Shown: one piece after another, positions 1 through 8,571 of the stretch | How the letters are laid out: each line of letters begins with the position of its first letter | Numbering within the stretch: position 1 is the stretch's first letter | NCBI GenBank assembly: GCA_021798135.1 | Contig: JAJZYI010000070.1 | Location: 1 to 12,695 of the forward strand | Source of the DNA: Actinomycetes bacterium | GTDB taxonomy: Bacteria; Actinomycetota; Acidimicrobiia; Acidimicrobiales; UBA8190 | DNA: 12,695 bases | Reading direction: 5' to 3' | Translations under genes and position numbers: made by a program | The notes under the pieces: model-generated | Databases searched by the model: none | The model's input: the letters and a program-made list of their open reading frames with translations, nothing else | What the model was told of the DNA's origin: nothing

Positions 1-237
1 GGCCGCGCGCCAGTGCCGAGCGGGCCGCCGTGTGACCGGCCCCGCTGGCCGCCGTGCCCCGGGGTCGCCGAGGACCCCGCGGGAGCGAACCGCGGGCTCG
101 GCCCTTCCCGCCCGCCCACCGGGCTGCGGCACCGCCGGCCCGCCGCACCGTGCAACCGCCGAACCGCCGAACCGCCGAGGAACCGGGCCGCTCGACCGCC
201 GAGCGGTCCGGCAAGCCCAGAGAGGAGCGCAGGATCC
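1..237. other. Region upstream of panD, no confident gene
   Basis: I see no recognisable gene here. One frame stays open from the window edge to a TGA at 33-35 and could be the last codons of an upstream gene (in relatives panC often precedes panD), but ten residues are too few to identify. Three perfect tandem copies of AACCGCCG lie at 154-177. A small inverted repeat, GACCGC/GCGGTC (194-199 and 203-208), lies about 12 nt before the panD ribosome binding site AGAGGAG (221-227). The in-frame open stretch ahead of panD is Pro/Arg-rich translation of GC-rich DNA and does not look like protein. Confidence 0.4.
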
Positions 238-630
238 ATGCGCCGCCGCATGATGAAGTCGAAGATCCACCGAGCCACCGTCACCGACGCCAACCTCGAC
301 TACGTGGGGTCGATCAGCCTCGATCCCGAGCTGATGCGGCTGGCGGACATCCGCGAGTGGGAGCAGGTCGCCGTGCTCGACATCGACAACGGCGCCCGGT
401 TCGAGACCTACGCCATCGTGGGCGGTCCCGGTGAGGTGACCCTGAACGGGGCGGCGGCCCGCCTGGTGCACCGGGGCGACAAGGTGATCGTCATCACCTA
501 CGCCGACTACGAGGAGGCGGAGCTCCAGGACTACGCCCCGACGATCGTCCACGTCGACGCGGGCAACGCCCCCGTCGACGAGGCGACGGCCGCCATGGCC
601 GCGCAGGTCCGCAGCGTCCTGCCGGTCTGA
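238..630 (+). CDS. panD: Aspartate 1-decarboxylase (PanD) proenzyme
   Basis: Pyruvoyl-dependent enzyme that decarboxylates L-aspartate to beta-alanine, the amine half of pantothenate; cytoplasmic tetramer. The 130-residue product is the usual family length. The opening MRRRMMKSKIHRATVT aligns with the family start and puts the self-cleavage pair at Gly24-Ser25 (motif YVGS), the E. coli numbering; Ser25 becomes the pyruvoyl group. Lys9, His11, Arg54, Thr57 and Tyr58 are present, and an NGAAARL motif follows at 70-76. I chose ATG 238 because AGAGGAG lies 10 nt upstream and the Gly-Ser spacing fits exactly; ATG 250 and 253 would have poor spacing. It is followed 23 bp later by nadB, which also consumes aspartate. 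In mycobacteria PanD is a ClpC1 client, and clpC is encoded nearby; whether that applies here is unknown. The C-terminal tail after about residue 110 is variable. Confidence 0.96.
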   Translation: MRRRMMKSKIHRATVTDANLDYVGSISLDPELMRLADIREWEQVAVLDIDNGARFETYAIVGGPGEVTLNGAAARLVHRGDKVIVITYADYEEAELQDYAPTIVHVDAGNAPVDEATAAMAAQVRSVLPV

Positions 631-653
631 CGCCGGGCGCTCGCGGAGACACC

Positions 654-2405
654 ATGGCGTCCGACCTCGACGTCCTCGTCGTCGGCTCGGGCGTGGCCGG
701 CCTGTCGCTGGCCGTGCGCCTCGCCGGCTCGTCCGCCCGCGTCGGGGTGCTGACCAAGGCCGAGCTGTCCCAGTCGACCACGCGCTGGGCCCAGGGCGGG
801 GTGGCAGCCGTCCTCGGCGGCGACGAGGACTCGGTGGACCTGCACCACGCCGACACCCTGGCGGCCGGTGCCGGCCTGTGCGACCCCCGCGCGGTCGGGC
901 TCCTGGTCGGCGAGGGACCGGGACGCGTCCACGAGCTCGTGGCTCTCGGGGCGGAGTTCGACCGCGAGGCCGGCGGGCGCTTCGCGCTGGCCCGCGAGGG
1001 CGGGCACTCCACCGCACGCGTGGTGCACGCCGGCGGGGCGGCCACCGGCGCCGAGGTGGAGCGGGCGCTGGTGGCGGCGCTGCGGCGCAGCGCCGCTGCC
1101 GTCCTGGAGCACTGGTTCGCCCTCGACCTGGAGGTCGACGGCGGCCGCTGCACCGGCGTCGTCGCCCGCGACCGCGACGGGTCGGTCCGCCTGGTCTCGG
1201 CCCGTCAGGTGGTGGTGGCGACCGGCGGCGTCGGCCAGCTCTACGCCGTGACCACCAACCCGGCCGAGGCCACCGGCGACGGCGTCGCCATGGCGCTCCG
1301 CCGGGGCGTGGCGGTCGCCGACGTCGAGTTCGTGCAGTTCCACCCCACGGCGCTGCACCACCCGGCCATGCCCCGCCCGCTGCTGTCCGAGGCGCTGCGG
1401 GGCCACGGCGCCCTGCTTCGCGACGCCGCCGGTGACCGCTTCGTCGACGAGCTGGCGCCCCGCGACGTCGTCAGCCGGGCGATGGCCGACCGCATGGCGG
1501 CGCAGGGCGTCGACCACCTGTGGCTGGACGCCACCGGTCTCGACGGCTTCGACGACCGCTTCCCGACCATCTCGGCGTCCGTGCGCGCTGCCGGGCTCGA
1601 CCCCGCCGCCGACTGGCTGCCCATCGCCCCGGCGGCGCACCACGTCGCGGGCGGGATCTGCACGGACCTCGACGGTGCGAGCGTCCTGCCCGGGCTGTGG
1701 GCCGTCGGCGAGGCGGCCTGCTCGGGCGTCCACGGCGCCAACCGCCTGGCGTCGAACTCCCTGCTCGAGGGCATGGTCTTCGGCGCCCGGGCCGCCGAGG
1801 CCATCCTGGCGGGGCGCGACGGCCCGCTGCATGCCGGCGTGCTCGCCGGCATGCCCGCGACGGCGCCGGGCGAGACCCCCGGTGGCACGCCCGCCGCCGG
1901 TGCCGGTGCCGGTGCCGGTGCTGGTTGCAGTGGCGGCGCGGTGCCCGTCGTGGCCGTGGACGCGGCGGACCTGCCGCCCTGGGCGTCGGGGCCCGACCCG
2001 GCGAGCGCCGGCCCCGCGCCCGCCGGAGGCGACGTCGCCGGCACCGCGCCGGCCGACCCGGTGGCAGGTCCGGGCACCGACTGGGACAAGTGGCGCGACC
2101 ACGTCCAGCGGGCCATGACCGACGGCGCCGGCGTCGTCCGCTCGCCAGCGTCCCTGCAGCGGGCCGCGCTGGCCGTCGGCGCCGCCGCCCGGGCCCTCGA
2201 CGCCGCCGGGGACGCCGCCACGGCGTCGTCGACCGCCGCGTCGGAGCTGCGGAACCTCGTCACGGTCGGCTGGGCGGTGCTGCGGGCGGCGGTGGCCCGC
2301 CGCGAGACGCGCGGAGCCCACACCCGGACGGACCACCCGGTGCCCGACGAGCGGTGGCGCGTCCGGCTCGGCCACGGCCTGCCTGCTGGGAGGCCGGCGC
2401 GGTGA
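654..2405 (+). CDS. nadB: L-aspartate oxidase (NadB)
   Basis: FAD flavoenzyme that oxidises L-aspartate to iminoaspartate, the first step of de novo NAD synthesis; the product goes to quinolinate synthase NadA, which is not in this window. The 583-residue protein starts with the dinucleotide fold VVGSGVAGLS (9-18). Next come STTRWAQGG, REGGHSTARVVHAGG, ATGGVGQLY, EFVQFHPTAL, LSEALRGHGA, ELAPRDVVSRA, APAAHHVAGGI and GVHGANRLASNSLLEG (Arg364 corresponds to the catalytic Arg386 of E. coli). These separate it from succinate dehydrogenase flavoproteins by context and aspartate-oxidase-like wording. Residues about 394-475 are a Gly/Ala/Pro-rich insertion before the C-terminal helical domain (476-583), making the protein longer than the roughly 540-residue E. 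coli enzyme. The start ATG has CGGAGA 5 nt upstream. The TGA overlaps the GTG of nadC, indicating translational coupling. Confidence 0.95.
   Translation: MASDLDVLVVGSGVAGLSLAVRLAGSSARVGVLTKAELSQSTTRWAQGGVAAVLGGDEDSVDLHHADTLAAGAGLCDPRAVGLLVGEGPGRVHELVALGAEFDREAGGRFALAREGGHSTARVVHAGGAATGAEVERALVAALRRSAAAVLEHWFALDLEVDGGRCTGVVARDRDGSVRLVSARQVVVATGGVGQLYAVTTNPAEATGDGVAMALRRGVAVADVEFVQFHPTALHHPAMPRPLLSEALRGHGALLRDAAGDRFVDELAPRDVVSRAMADRMAAQGVDHLWLDATGLDGFDDRFPTISASVRAAGLDPAADWLPIAPAAHHVAGGICTDLDGASVLPGLWAVGEAACSGVHGANRLASNSLLEGMVFGARAAEAILAGRDGPLHAGVLAGMPATAPGETPGGTPAAGAGAGAGAGCSGGAVPVVAVDAADLPPWASGPDPASAGPAPAGGDVAGTAPADPVAGPGTDWDKWRDHVQRAMTDGAGVVRSPASLQRAALAVGAAARALDAAGDAATASSTAASELRNLVTVGWAVLRAAVARRETRGAHTRTDHPVPDERWRVRLGHGLPAGRPAR
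1899..1928 (+). repeat. Hexanucleotide microsatellite inside nadB
   Basis: Three perfect GGTGCC units (1899-1916) are followed by two diverged ones (GGTGCT, GGTTGC). In the nadB frame they encode alternating Gly-Ala at residues 416-425, with the last unit Gly-Cys. The unit length of six keeps the frame whatever the copy number, so slippage would only lengthen or shorten the low-complexity linker. Confidence 0.85.
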
Positions 2406-3337
2406 GCGGCGCCACCACGGGAGACGCCACCACGGGAGACGGCACCGCCGACGGCGTCCCCGTCGACCCGCCCATGGCGGCCGTCGCCGAGGCGGTCCAG
2501 CGGGCGCTGGCCGAGGACATCCTGCCGATGGGGGACCTGACGGCGTCGCTGGTGCCGAGCGGCGCGCGTGCGGTGGTCGCCGTCGTGGCGCGCGCCGAGG
2601 GGGTGCTGGCCGGCTCGGCGTGCGCCCGCCGGACGTGCGAGGCGGTCGACCCGGGGCTCCAGGCTCGCTGGCTCCTCGCCGACGGCGCCGCGCTGGCGCC
2701 GGGCTCGGTGGTGGCGGAGCTGTCGGGCTCGCTGCGGTCGCTGCTCACGGCCGAGCGGACCCTGCTCAACTTCCTGTGCCACCTGTCGGGCGTGGCCTCG
2801 CTGACCCGCCGCTACGTCGACGCCGTGGTCGCCGCCAACCCCGCCACCCGGGTCCTCGACACCCGCAAGACGACGCCCGGGCTGCGGGCCCTGGAGAAGG
2901 CCGCCGTGCGGGCCGGGGGCGGGCACAACCACCGGGGGAGCCTGTCCGAGGCGGTCCTGGTGAAGGACAACCACCTGGGCGGCATCGGCATCGCCGAAGC
3001 GGTCGGCCGGGCCCGGCGGGCCTGGCCCGGCCGCATGGTCGAGGTCGAGTGCGACCGGCCCGACCAGGTCGCCGAGGCCGTCGCTGCGGGCGCGACGATG
3101 GTCCTCCTCGACAACATGGAGCCCGACGAGGTCGCCGCGTGCGTGGACCTGGTCCGCCGTGCCGAGGGCGGCGCTCCGGGGCGCGTGCTCGTGGAGGTGT
3201 CCGGCGGCGTCACCCTGGACCGGGCCCCGCTCTTCGCCGCCGCCGGCGCGGACCTGGTGTCGGTCGGTGCCCTCACGCACTCCGCCCCCGCCCTCGACCT
3301 CGGCCTCGACCTCGTCCCTGACGGCGATCGGAGCTGA
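2402..3337 (+). CDS. nadC: Nicotinate-nucleotide pyrophosphorylase, carboxylating (NadC)
   Basis: Also called quinolinate phosphoribosyltransferase: quinolinate plus PRPP gives nicotinate mononucleotide, CO2 and diphosphate. With the GTG start the protein has 311 residues. Order of motifs: AEDILPMGDLTASLVP in the N-terminal domain, ERTLLNFLCHLSGVASLTRR (start of the barrel), LDTRKTTPGLR and GGGHNHR with VKDNHL (substrate and PRPP phosphate contacts), VEVECD, MVLLDNM, VEVSGGV and SVGALTHSAPALDLGLDL. Start choice: GTG 2402 overlaps the nadB stop (GTGA) and has GGGAGG 8 nt upstream. ATG 2474 would give 287 residues, nearer the family norm, but has no ribosome binding site. The extra 24 residues contain a tandem duplication and are probably disordered. 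NadB and NadC flank NadA's step; nadA itself must be elsewhere. coaX begins one base after the stop. Confidence 0.95.
   Translation: MSGATTGDATTGDGTADGVPVDPPMAAVAEAVQRALAEDILPMGDLTASLVPSGARAVVAVVARAEGVLAGSACARRTCEAVDPGLQARWLLADGAALAPGSVVAELSGSLRSLLTAERTLLNFLCHLSGVASLTRRYVDAVVAANPATRVLDTRKTTPGLRALEKAAVRAGGGHNHRGSLSEAVLVKDNHLGGIGIAEAVGRARRAWPGRMVEVECDRPDQVAEAVAAGATMVLLDNMEPDEVAACVDLVRRAEGGAPGRVLVEVSGGVTLDRAPLFAAAGADLVSVGALTHSAPALDLGLDLVPDGDRS
2411..2440 (+). repeat. 15-bp perfect tandem duplication in the nadC leader
   Basis: GCCACCACGGGAGAC occurs twice without a gap (2411-2425, 2426-2440), encoding Ala-Thr-Thr-Gly-Asp twice directly after the first three codons of nadC. It lies between the GTG start (2402) and the in-frame ATG (2474). 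Each copy contains GGGAG, a ribosome-binding-like core, but these lie 30 nt or more ahead of the ATG, too far to serve it. Confidence 0.9.
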
Positions 3338-3338
3338 C

Positions 3339-4217
3339 GTGCTGCTGGCCATCGATGTGGGGAACACCGAGACCGTCGTCGGCCTCTTCGTCGACGGCCC
3401 CGACGAGGGGGCGACGGCCGGCGTCACCGCCCGGCGGGTGGGACCCGGTCCCAGGCGGCGGGGCTCCCCGCCGGCGAGCGGGGACGGCGCGCCACCGGAG
3501 CTCGCCGGGCTGGTCCACCACTGGCGGCTGTCCACCGTGGGCGAGCGCACGGCCGACGAGCACGCCCTGCTGCTCAGCCAGCTGCTCGACCTCGACGGCC
3601 TGGCCGCCGAGGAGGTGGTGACCGGCATCGCCGTGACGTCGTCGGTGCCGCTGGTGACGTCCGCGCTGCGCGAGATGGCCGACCGCTGGTTCGACGTCCC
3701 CTGCGTCGTGCTCGGTCCCGGCGTGCGCTCCGGCATGCCGATCCTGTACGACAACCCCAAGGAGGTCGGGGCCGACCGCGTCGCCAACGCCATCGGCGCC
3801 TACGACCTGTACGGCGGCCCGTGCGTGGTGGTCGACCTGGGGACCGCCACCACCTTCGACGCCATCTCGGCGGCAGGCGAGTACCTGGGCGGCGCCATCG
3901 CGCCCGGCGTGGCGATCTCCATGGACGCGCTGTTCCGGCACGCGGCGGCGCTGCGGCGCGTGGAGCTGGTAGAGCCCCGGTCCGTCATCGCCAAGTCGAC
4001 GGTGGAGTCCATCCAGTCCGGCGTCCTCTACGGCTTCGCCGGCCAGGTCGACGGCATGTGCGAGCGGTTCCAGGTCGAGCTCGGCCCTTGCACGGTGGTG
4101 GCGACGGGCGGGCTCTCCGAGGTCATCGCCCCGTTCTCGCGCCGCATCGACTACCGCGAGCCGTGGCTGACCCTGCACGGGCTCCGCCTGGTGTACGGCA
4201 GGGCCGTCGGCGGGTGA
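3339..4217 (+). CDS. coaX: Type III pantothenate kinase (CoaX)
   Basis: Phosphorylates pantothenate to 4'-phosphopantothenate, the first committed step of CoA synthesis; an ASKHA-fold enzyme that needs a monovalent cation. Visible motifs in 292 residues: AIDVGNTETVVGLF (4-17) with the phosphate-loop Asp6, RTADEHALLL, the pantothenate-site stretch GMPILYDNPKEVGADRVANA with Asp146, DLGTATTFDAIS (166-177), EYLGGAIAPGVAISMDAL and ATGGLSEVIAP. Residues about 21-58 are a Pro/Arg/Gly-rich insertion between the first two strands, so the protein is some 30 residues longer than the usual 255-270. The GTG start follows the nadC stop by one base, with GGAG 5 nt upstream; the AIDVGNT motif immediately after it leaves no room for a later start. 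It closes the panD-nadB-nadC-coaX unit and uses pantothenate made from PanD's beta-alanine. Confidence 0.95.
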   Translation: MLLAIDVGNTETVVGLFVDGPDEGATAGVTARRVGPGPRRRGSPPASGDGAPPELAGLVHHWRLSTVGERTADEHALLLSQLLDLDGLAAEEVVTGIAVTSSVPLVTSALREMADRWFDVPCVVLGPGVRSGMPILYDNPKEVGADRVANAIGAYDLYGGPCVVVDLGTATTFDAISAAGEYLGGAIAPGVAISMDALFRHAAALRRVELVEPRSVIAKSTVESIQSGVLYGFAGQVDGMCERFQVELGPCTVVATGGLSEVIAPFSRRIDYREPWLTLHGLRLVYGRAVGG

Positions 4218-4260
4218 CTGTCGCCGTGCCCGGGCGGGCCGTCGGCGGGTGACCGTCGCC
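4201..4260 (+). repeat. 25-bp direct repeat spanning the coaX stop codon
   Basis: The stretch 4201-4225 (starting GGGCCGTCGGCGGGTGAC) recurs at 4236-4260 with one mismatch in 25. The first copy encodes the last residues and stop of coaX; the second lies just outside the gene and repeats the stop in the same sequence context. It looks like a local 35-bp-spaced duplication. Confidence 0.85.
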
Positions 4261-4300
4261 GCCAGGGGCGCGTGACCCCGGTGGCCGCGTGCCCCTGGCG
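4260..4300. terminator. Bidirectional hairpin between convergent coaX and polyprenyl synthase genes
   Basis: CGCCAGGGGC (4260-4269) is the exact reverse complement of GCCCCTGGCG (4291-4300). With two G-U wobbles the stem extends five more pairs inward (4270-4274 with 4286-4290), giving about 15 pairs and an 11-nt loop. It lies 43 nt past the coaX stop and 43 nt past the stop of the minus-strand gene, the position expected of a shared terminator. There is no U-tract on either side, as is common in high-GC actinobacteria. Confidence 0.7.
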
Positions 4301-4342
4301 TCGACGGTCCGAGGGCGCGGCCGAGCCCGCCGGTGGCGCGGG

Positions 4343-5377
4343 TCAGGCGCTGGCCAGGTCGTCGCTCGACGCCGGTGCCGGTGCCGAGGACGGCGGGCGG
4401 GCCATCTCCCGCAGGGCGTCGACCATGCCCTGGGACATCGCCGTGAGGGCGTCGGCGAGGGACCGGTCGGCGAGCGAGGCGGCCGCCTCGGCCGCCTCGT
4501 CGGCGAAGCGCTGGCCGACGGCGAGGGCGGCGCCGATGCCAGGGGCGCCTGCCACCAGGGCCCGCGCCTCCTCGCGCTCGAACGCCTGCAGCGGGCGCCC
4601 CAGCAGAGGACGCAGGGCGGGCCCGTGGTGCGGGTCGGCCAGGGCCGCCAGCACCGGCAGGGTGTAGATCCCCTCGGCGAGGTCCTGCCCCGCGGGCTTG
4701 CCCAGCTCCGCCTCGGTGCCGATGACGTCGAGGACGTCGTCGCGGATCTGGAACAGCATGCCGAAGCGCTGGCCGAAGGTGGTGAGCGCCTCCACCTCCG
4801 GGCGGGGGAGGCCGGCCGTGAGCGCCCCGATCCGGCAGGAGGTGGCCATCAGCGCCGCCGTCTTGCCGGAGATCGTGCCGAGGTAGTCGTCCTGGGTCCG
4901 CTCCAGGCGGTAGGCGGCCTGCACCTCGGCGACCTGCCCCCGGCACAGCTCGCCCAGGGTGTGGGCCAGCAGCCCGGCGATCTCGGAGCCGAGGCCGGCG
5001 GCGATCTCCGCCGAGCGGGCCAGCAGGAAGTCGCCGGCGACGATGGCCACGAGGTTGCCCCAGCGGGCGTTGACGCTCGGGACGTTGCGACGCATGGTGG
5101 CCTCGTCCATGACGTCGTCGTGGTACAGCGAGGCCAGGTGGACCAGCTCGACGGCGACGCCGCCGAGCAGGTCGTCGGCCGTCGCCGCCCGCCCGCCGGC
5201 GGTGGCCGACGCGAGGGCCAGGCCGGGCCGCACCCGCTTGCCCCCGGCGTCGATGAGGTGGCAGACCACCTCGTCGAGGAACCGGTCGCCACAGCGCACC
5301 GAGTCCCGCAGCACCGGCTCGAGCCGTTGCAGGTTGTCCTCAACGGCGGGAAGAGCGAGGAGGGGGGCGACGTTCAC
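4343..5377 (-). CDS. Long-chain polyprenyl diphosphate synthase
   Basis: Trans-prenyltransferase that adds isopentenyl diphosphate units to an allylic diphosphate. Both aspartate-rich motifs are intact: HDDVMD (first DDxxD, residues 87-91) and QIRDDVLD (second, 213-217). Other family signatures are AGGKRVRP near the N-terminus, RRNVPSVNARWGN after the first motif, GQVAEVQ, SGKTAALM and GKPAGQDLAEGIYTLP. Small residues (Ala, Ser) at positions -5 and -4 before the first DDxxD, instead of aromatic ones, suggest a long product such as the menaquinone side chain; chain length cannot be read for certain. Start: GTG 5377 gives 344 residues and sits 7 nt after a TATCGT -10 box, predicting a leaderless mRNA. 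ATG 5416 would add 13 residues unlike the family and has no ribosome binding site. The tail is Ala/Pro/Ser-rich. The gene converges on coaX and diverges from clpC. Confidence 0.9.
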   Translation of the reverse strand: MNVAPLLALPAVEDNLQRLEPVLRDSVRCGDRFLDEVVCHLIDAGGKRVRPGLALASATAGGRAATADDLLGGVAVELVHLASLYHDDVMDEATMRRNVPSVNARWGNLVAIVAGDFLLARSAEIAAGLGSEIAGLLAHTLGELCRGQVAEVQAAYRLERTQDDYLGTISGKTAALMATSCRIGALTAGLPRPEVEALTTFGQRFGMLFQIRDDVLDVIGTEAELGKPAGQDLAEGIYTLPVLAALADPHHGPALRPLLGRPLQAFEREEARALVAGAPGIGAALAVGQRFADEAAEAAASLADRSLADALTAMSQGMVDALREMARPPSSAPAPASSDDLASA

Positions 5378-5390
5378 TACCAGCACGATA
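5378..5390 (-). promoter_or_regulatory. Putative leaderless promoter of the polyprenyl synthase gene
   Basis: On the minus strand TATCGT (5390 down to 5385) is followed by 7 nt and then GTG (5377). This is the actinobacterial TAnnnT -10 consensus at the spacing that starts transcription on the first base of the start codon. No good TTGACA-like -35 is visible. A second TAnnnT, TACCGT, lies farther upstream (around 5422-5427), four nt before the alternative ATG, too close to make that ATG the first codon of a transcript. Confidence 0.5.
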
Positions 5391-5416
5391 GGCGACGTGG
5401 CCGATGACCGGCCCAT

Positions 5417-5600
5417 CGAGACGGTACCCGCCCGCTCGGCAGCGGCGGTCCCGCTCGGCGGCCGGCGGTGGCGGGGGCCACGGCGCGTGAGGTGGTCAGG
5501 AACCGTGCTCGACCTGCCGATGAGGAGTGGCAGGGGGGCCGGAACGGCCGGCCCGACCCGCCGTTGAGGAGGGGTAGGGGGGCCGGAGTGGTCAGCGGTG
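5417..5600. other. Divergent intergenic region with paired 23-bp repeats
   Basis: No gene is visible between the polyprenyl synthase and clpC. An imperfect direct repeat of 23 bp (21 identities), core TGAGGAG...AGGGGGGCCGGA, occurs at 5521-5543 and 5565-5587, with starts 44 bp apart, close to four helical turns. Between the copies lies a 6-bp inverted repeat, AACGGC (5543-5548) and GCCGTT (5560-5565). The set is about 40 bp upstream of the clpC -10 box, a plausible place for a regulator of clpC. It does not resemble the HspR or ClgR sites I know, and a regulatory role is inference. Confidence 0.45.
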
Positions 5601-5628
5601 TCGATTTCGACGACTCGGCCGGTAGACT
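5600..5628 (+). promoter_or_regulatory. Putative clpC promoter
   Basis: TAGACT at 5623-5628 fits the TAnnnT -10 class, with the start of transcription expected near 5635. GTCGAT at 5600-5605, 17 nt upstream, is only a weak -35. The mRNA would have a leader of about 30 nt carrying the strong ribosome binding site GAGGGAGG (5650-5657). Confidence 0.5.
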
Positions 5629-5664
5629 CGGTGACGTTGTCGAACCGTCGAGGGAGGCGGTCTG

Positions 5665-8151
<2,487 letters not shown>

Positions 8152-8186
8152 CGACGGCGGGCCGCTGGCCCGCCACGGAGCACGAC

Positions 8187-8216
8187 GGAGCGCCCGGCCC
8201 TGCGGCCGGGCGCTCC
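8187..8216 (+). terminator. Strong hairpin terminator after clpC
   Basis: GGAGCGCCCGGCC (8187-8199), a CTGC tetraloop, and GGCCGGGCGCTCC (8204-8216): a perfect 13-bp GC stem starting 36 nt after the clpC stop. No U-tract follows. It separates clpC from the repeat array and radA. Confidence 0.8.
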
Positions 8217-8217
8217 C

Positions 8218-8420
8218 GCGTGCGTGCCCGGGACCCGCCTGCGCTCTCGGGGATCCTCGCGTGCCTCCGGGATCCTCGCACGTGCCTCCGGGACCCGCGC
8301 ACGTGCCTCCGGGACCCGCGCACGTGCCTCCGGGACCCTCGCACGTGCCTCCGGGACCCGCGCACGTGCCCGGGGTTCCTCGTGTGCTCCCGGGACCCGC
8401 GTGCCCGGGGATCCTGGTGG
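8218..8420. repeat. 21-bp minisatellite between clpC and radA
   Basis: Five contiguous 21-nt units run from 8260 to 8364, each CGTGCCTCCGGGA followed by YCCBCGCA. Units 2, 3 and 5 (8281, 8302, 8344) are identical; units 1 and 4 differ by two bases and one base. Shortened or diverged copies flank them on both sides (about 8221-8259 and 8365-8420), so the array once covered some 200 bp. Each junction creates the palindrome GCACGTGC (8278, 8299, 8320, 8341, 8362). Each unit plus the start of the next can fold as CGTGC/GCACG around a 13-nt loop. The unit is a multiple of three, so several frames stay open through it, but the resulting 7-residue repeats (Arg-Ala-Ser-Gly-Thr-Arg-Ala) are not convincing protein. 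The remainder, 8421-8559, holds only minor GC inverted repeats (8462-8466 with 8471-8475; 8490-8496 with 8505-8511). Confidence 0.85.
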
Positions 8421-8559
8421 GGTTCCGGCACTCTCGTGCGATCCCGGCACCGACGACCCGCACCCGCTGGCGGGTCCGCGTCGCCCCTGCCCCGGCTGTC
8501 CGCGGCCGGGGGCCGGGGGAGGTCCCGGCTCGGCCCGAGCGGCTGTCGCAGCGGGGTCG

Positions 8560-8571
8560 TATGGTGCCTCC
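8560..8571 (+). promoter_or_regulatory. Putative leaderless promoter of radA
   Basis: TATGGT (8560-8565) followed by six nt and then GTG 8572, the radA start. TA dinucleotides are rare in this DNA, and the spacing predicts transcription beginning at or within a base of the GTG. There is no ribosome binding site, consistent with leaderless translation. No clear -35 is visible. Confidence 0.55.

Noticed and set aside
3..35. Possible 3' end of an upstream gene stopping at 33-35
   Set aside because: Ten residues give no family match (it does not look like the end of PanC), so I do not call a gene.
13..237. In-frame N-terminal extension of panD
   Set aside because: The Gly24-Ser25 processing site and the ribosome binding site both fix the start at 238; the extension is Pro/Arg-rich filler.
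531..2375. Long minus-strand frame antisense to nadB
   Set aside because: Low-complexity Gly/Arg/Val translation, antisense to a gene with every NadB motif in order.
5420..5427. TACCGT box (minus strand) as promoter for the ATG 5416 start of the polyprenyl synthase
   Set aside because: Only four nt separate it from the ATG, so transcription would start after or within the start codon; GTG 5377 with TATCGT fits better.
8260..8364. CRISPR array
   Set aside because: The 21-bp units are contiguous with no unique spacers, and there are no cas genes in the window.
8224..8571. In-frame N-terminal extension of radA through the 21-bp repeats
   Set aside because: The zinc finger belongs at the RadA N-terminus, a -10 box sits directly before GTG 8572, and the extension would be Arg/Ala/Ser/Gly repeats unlike any RadA.
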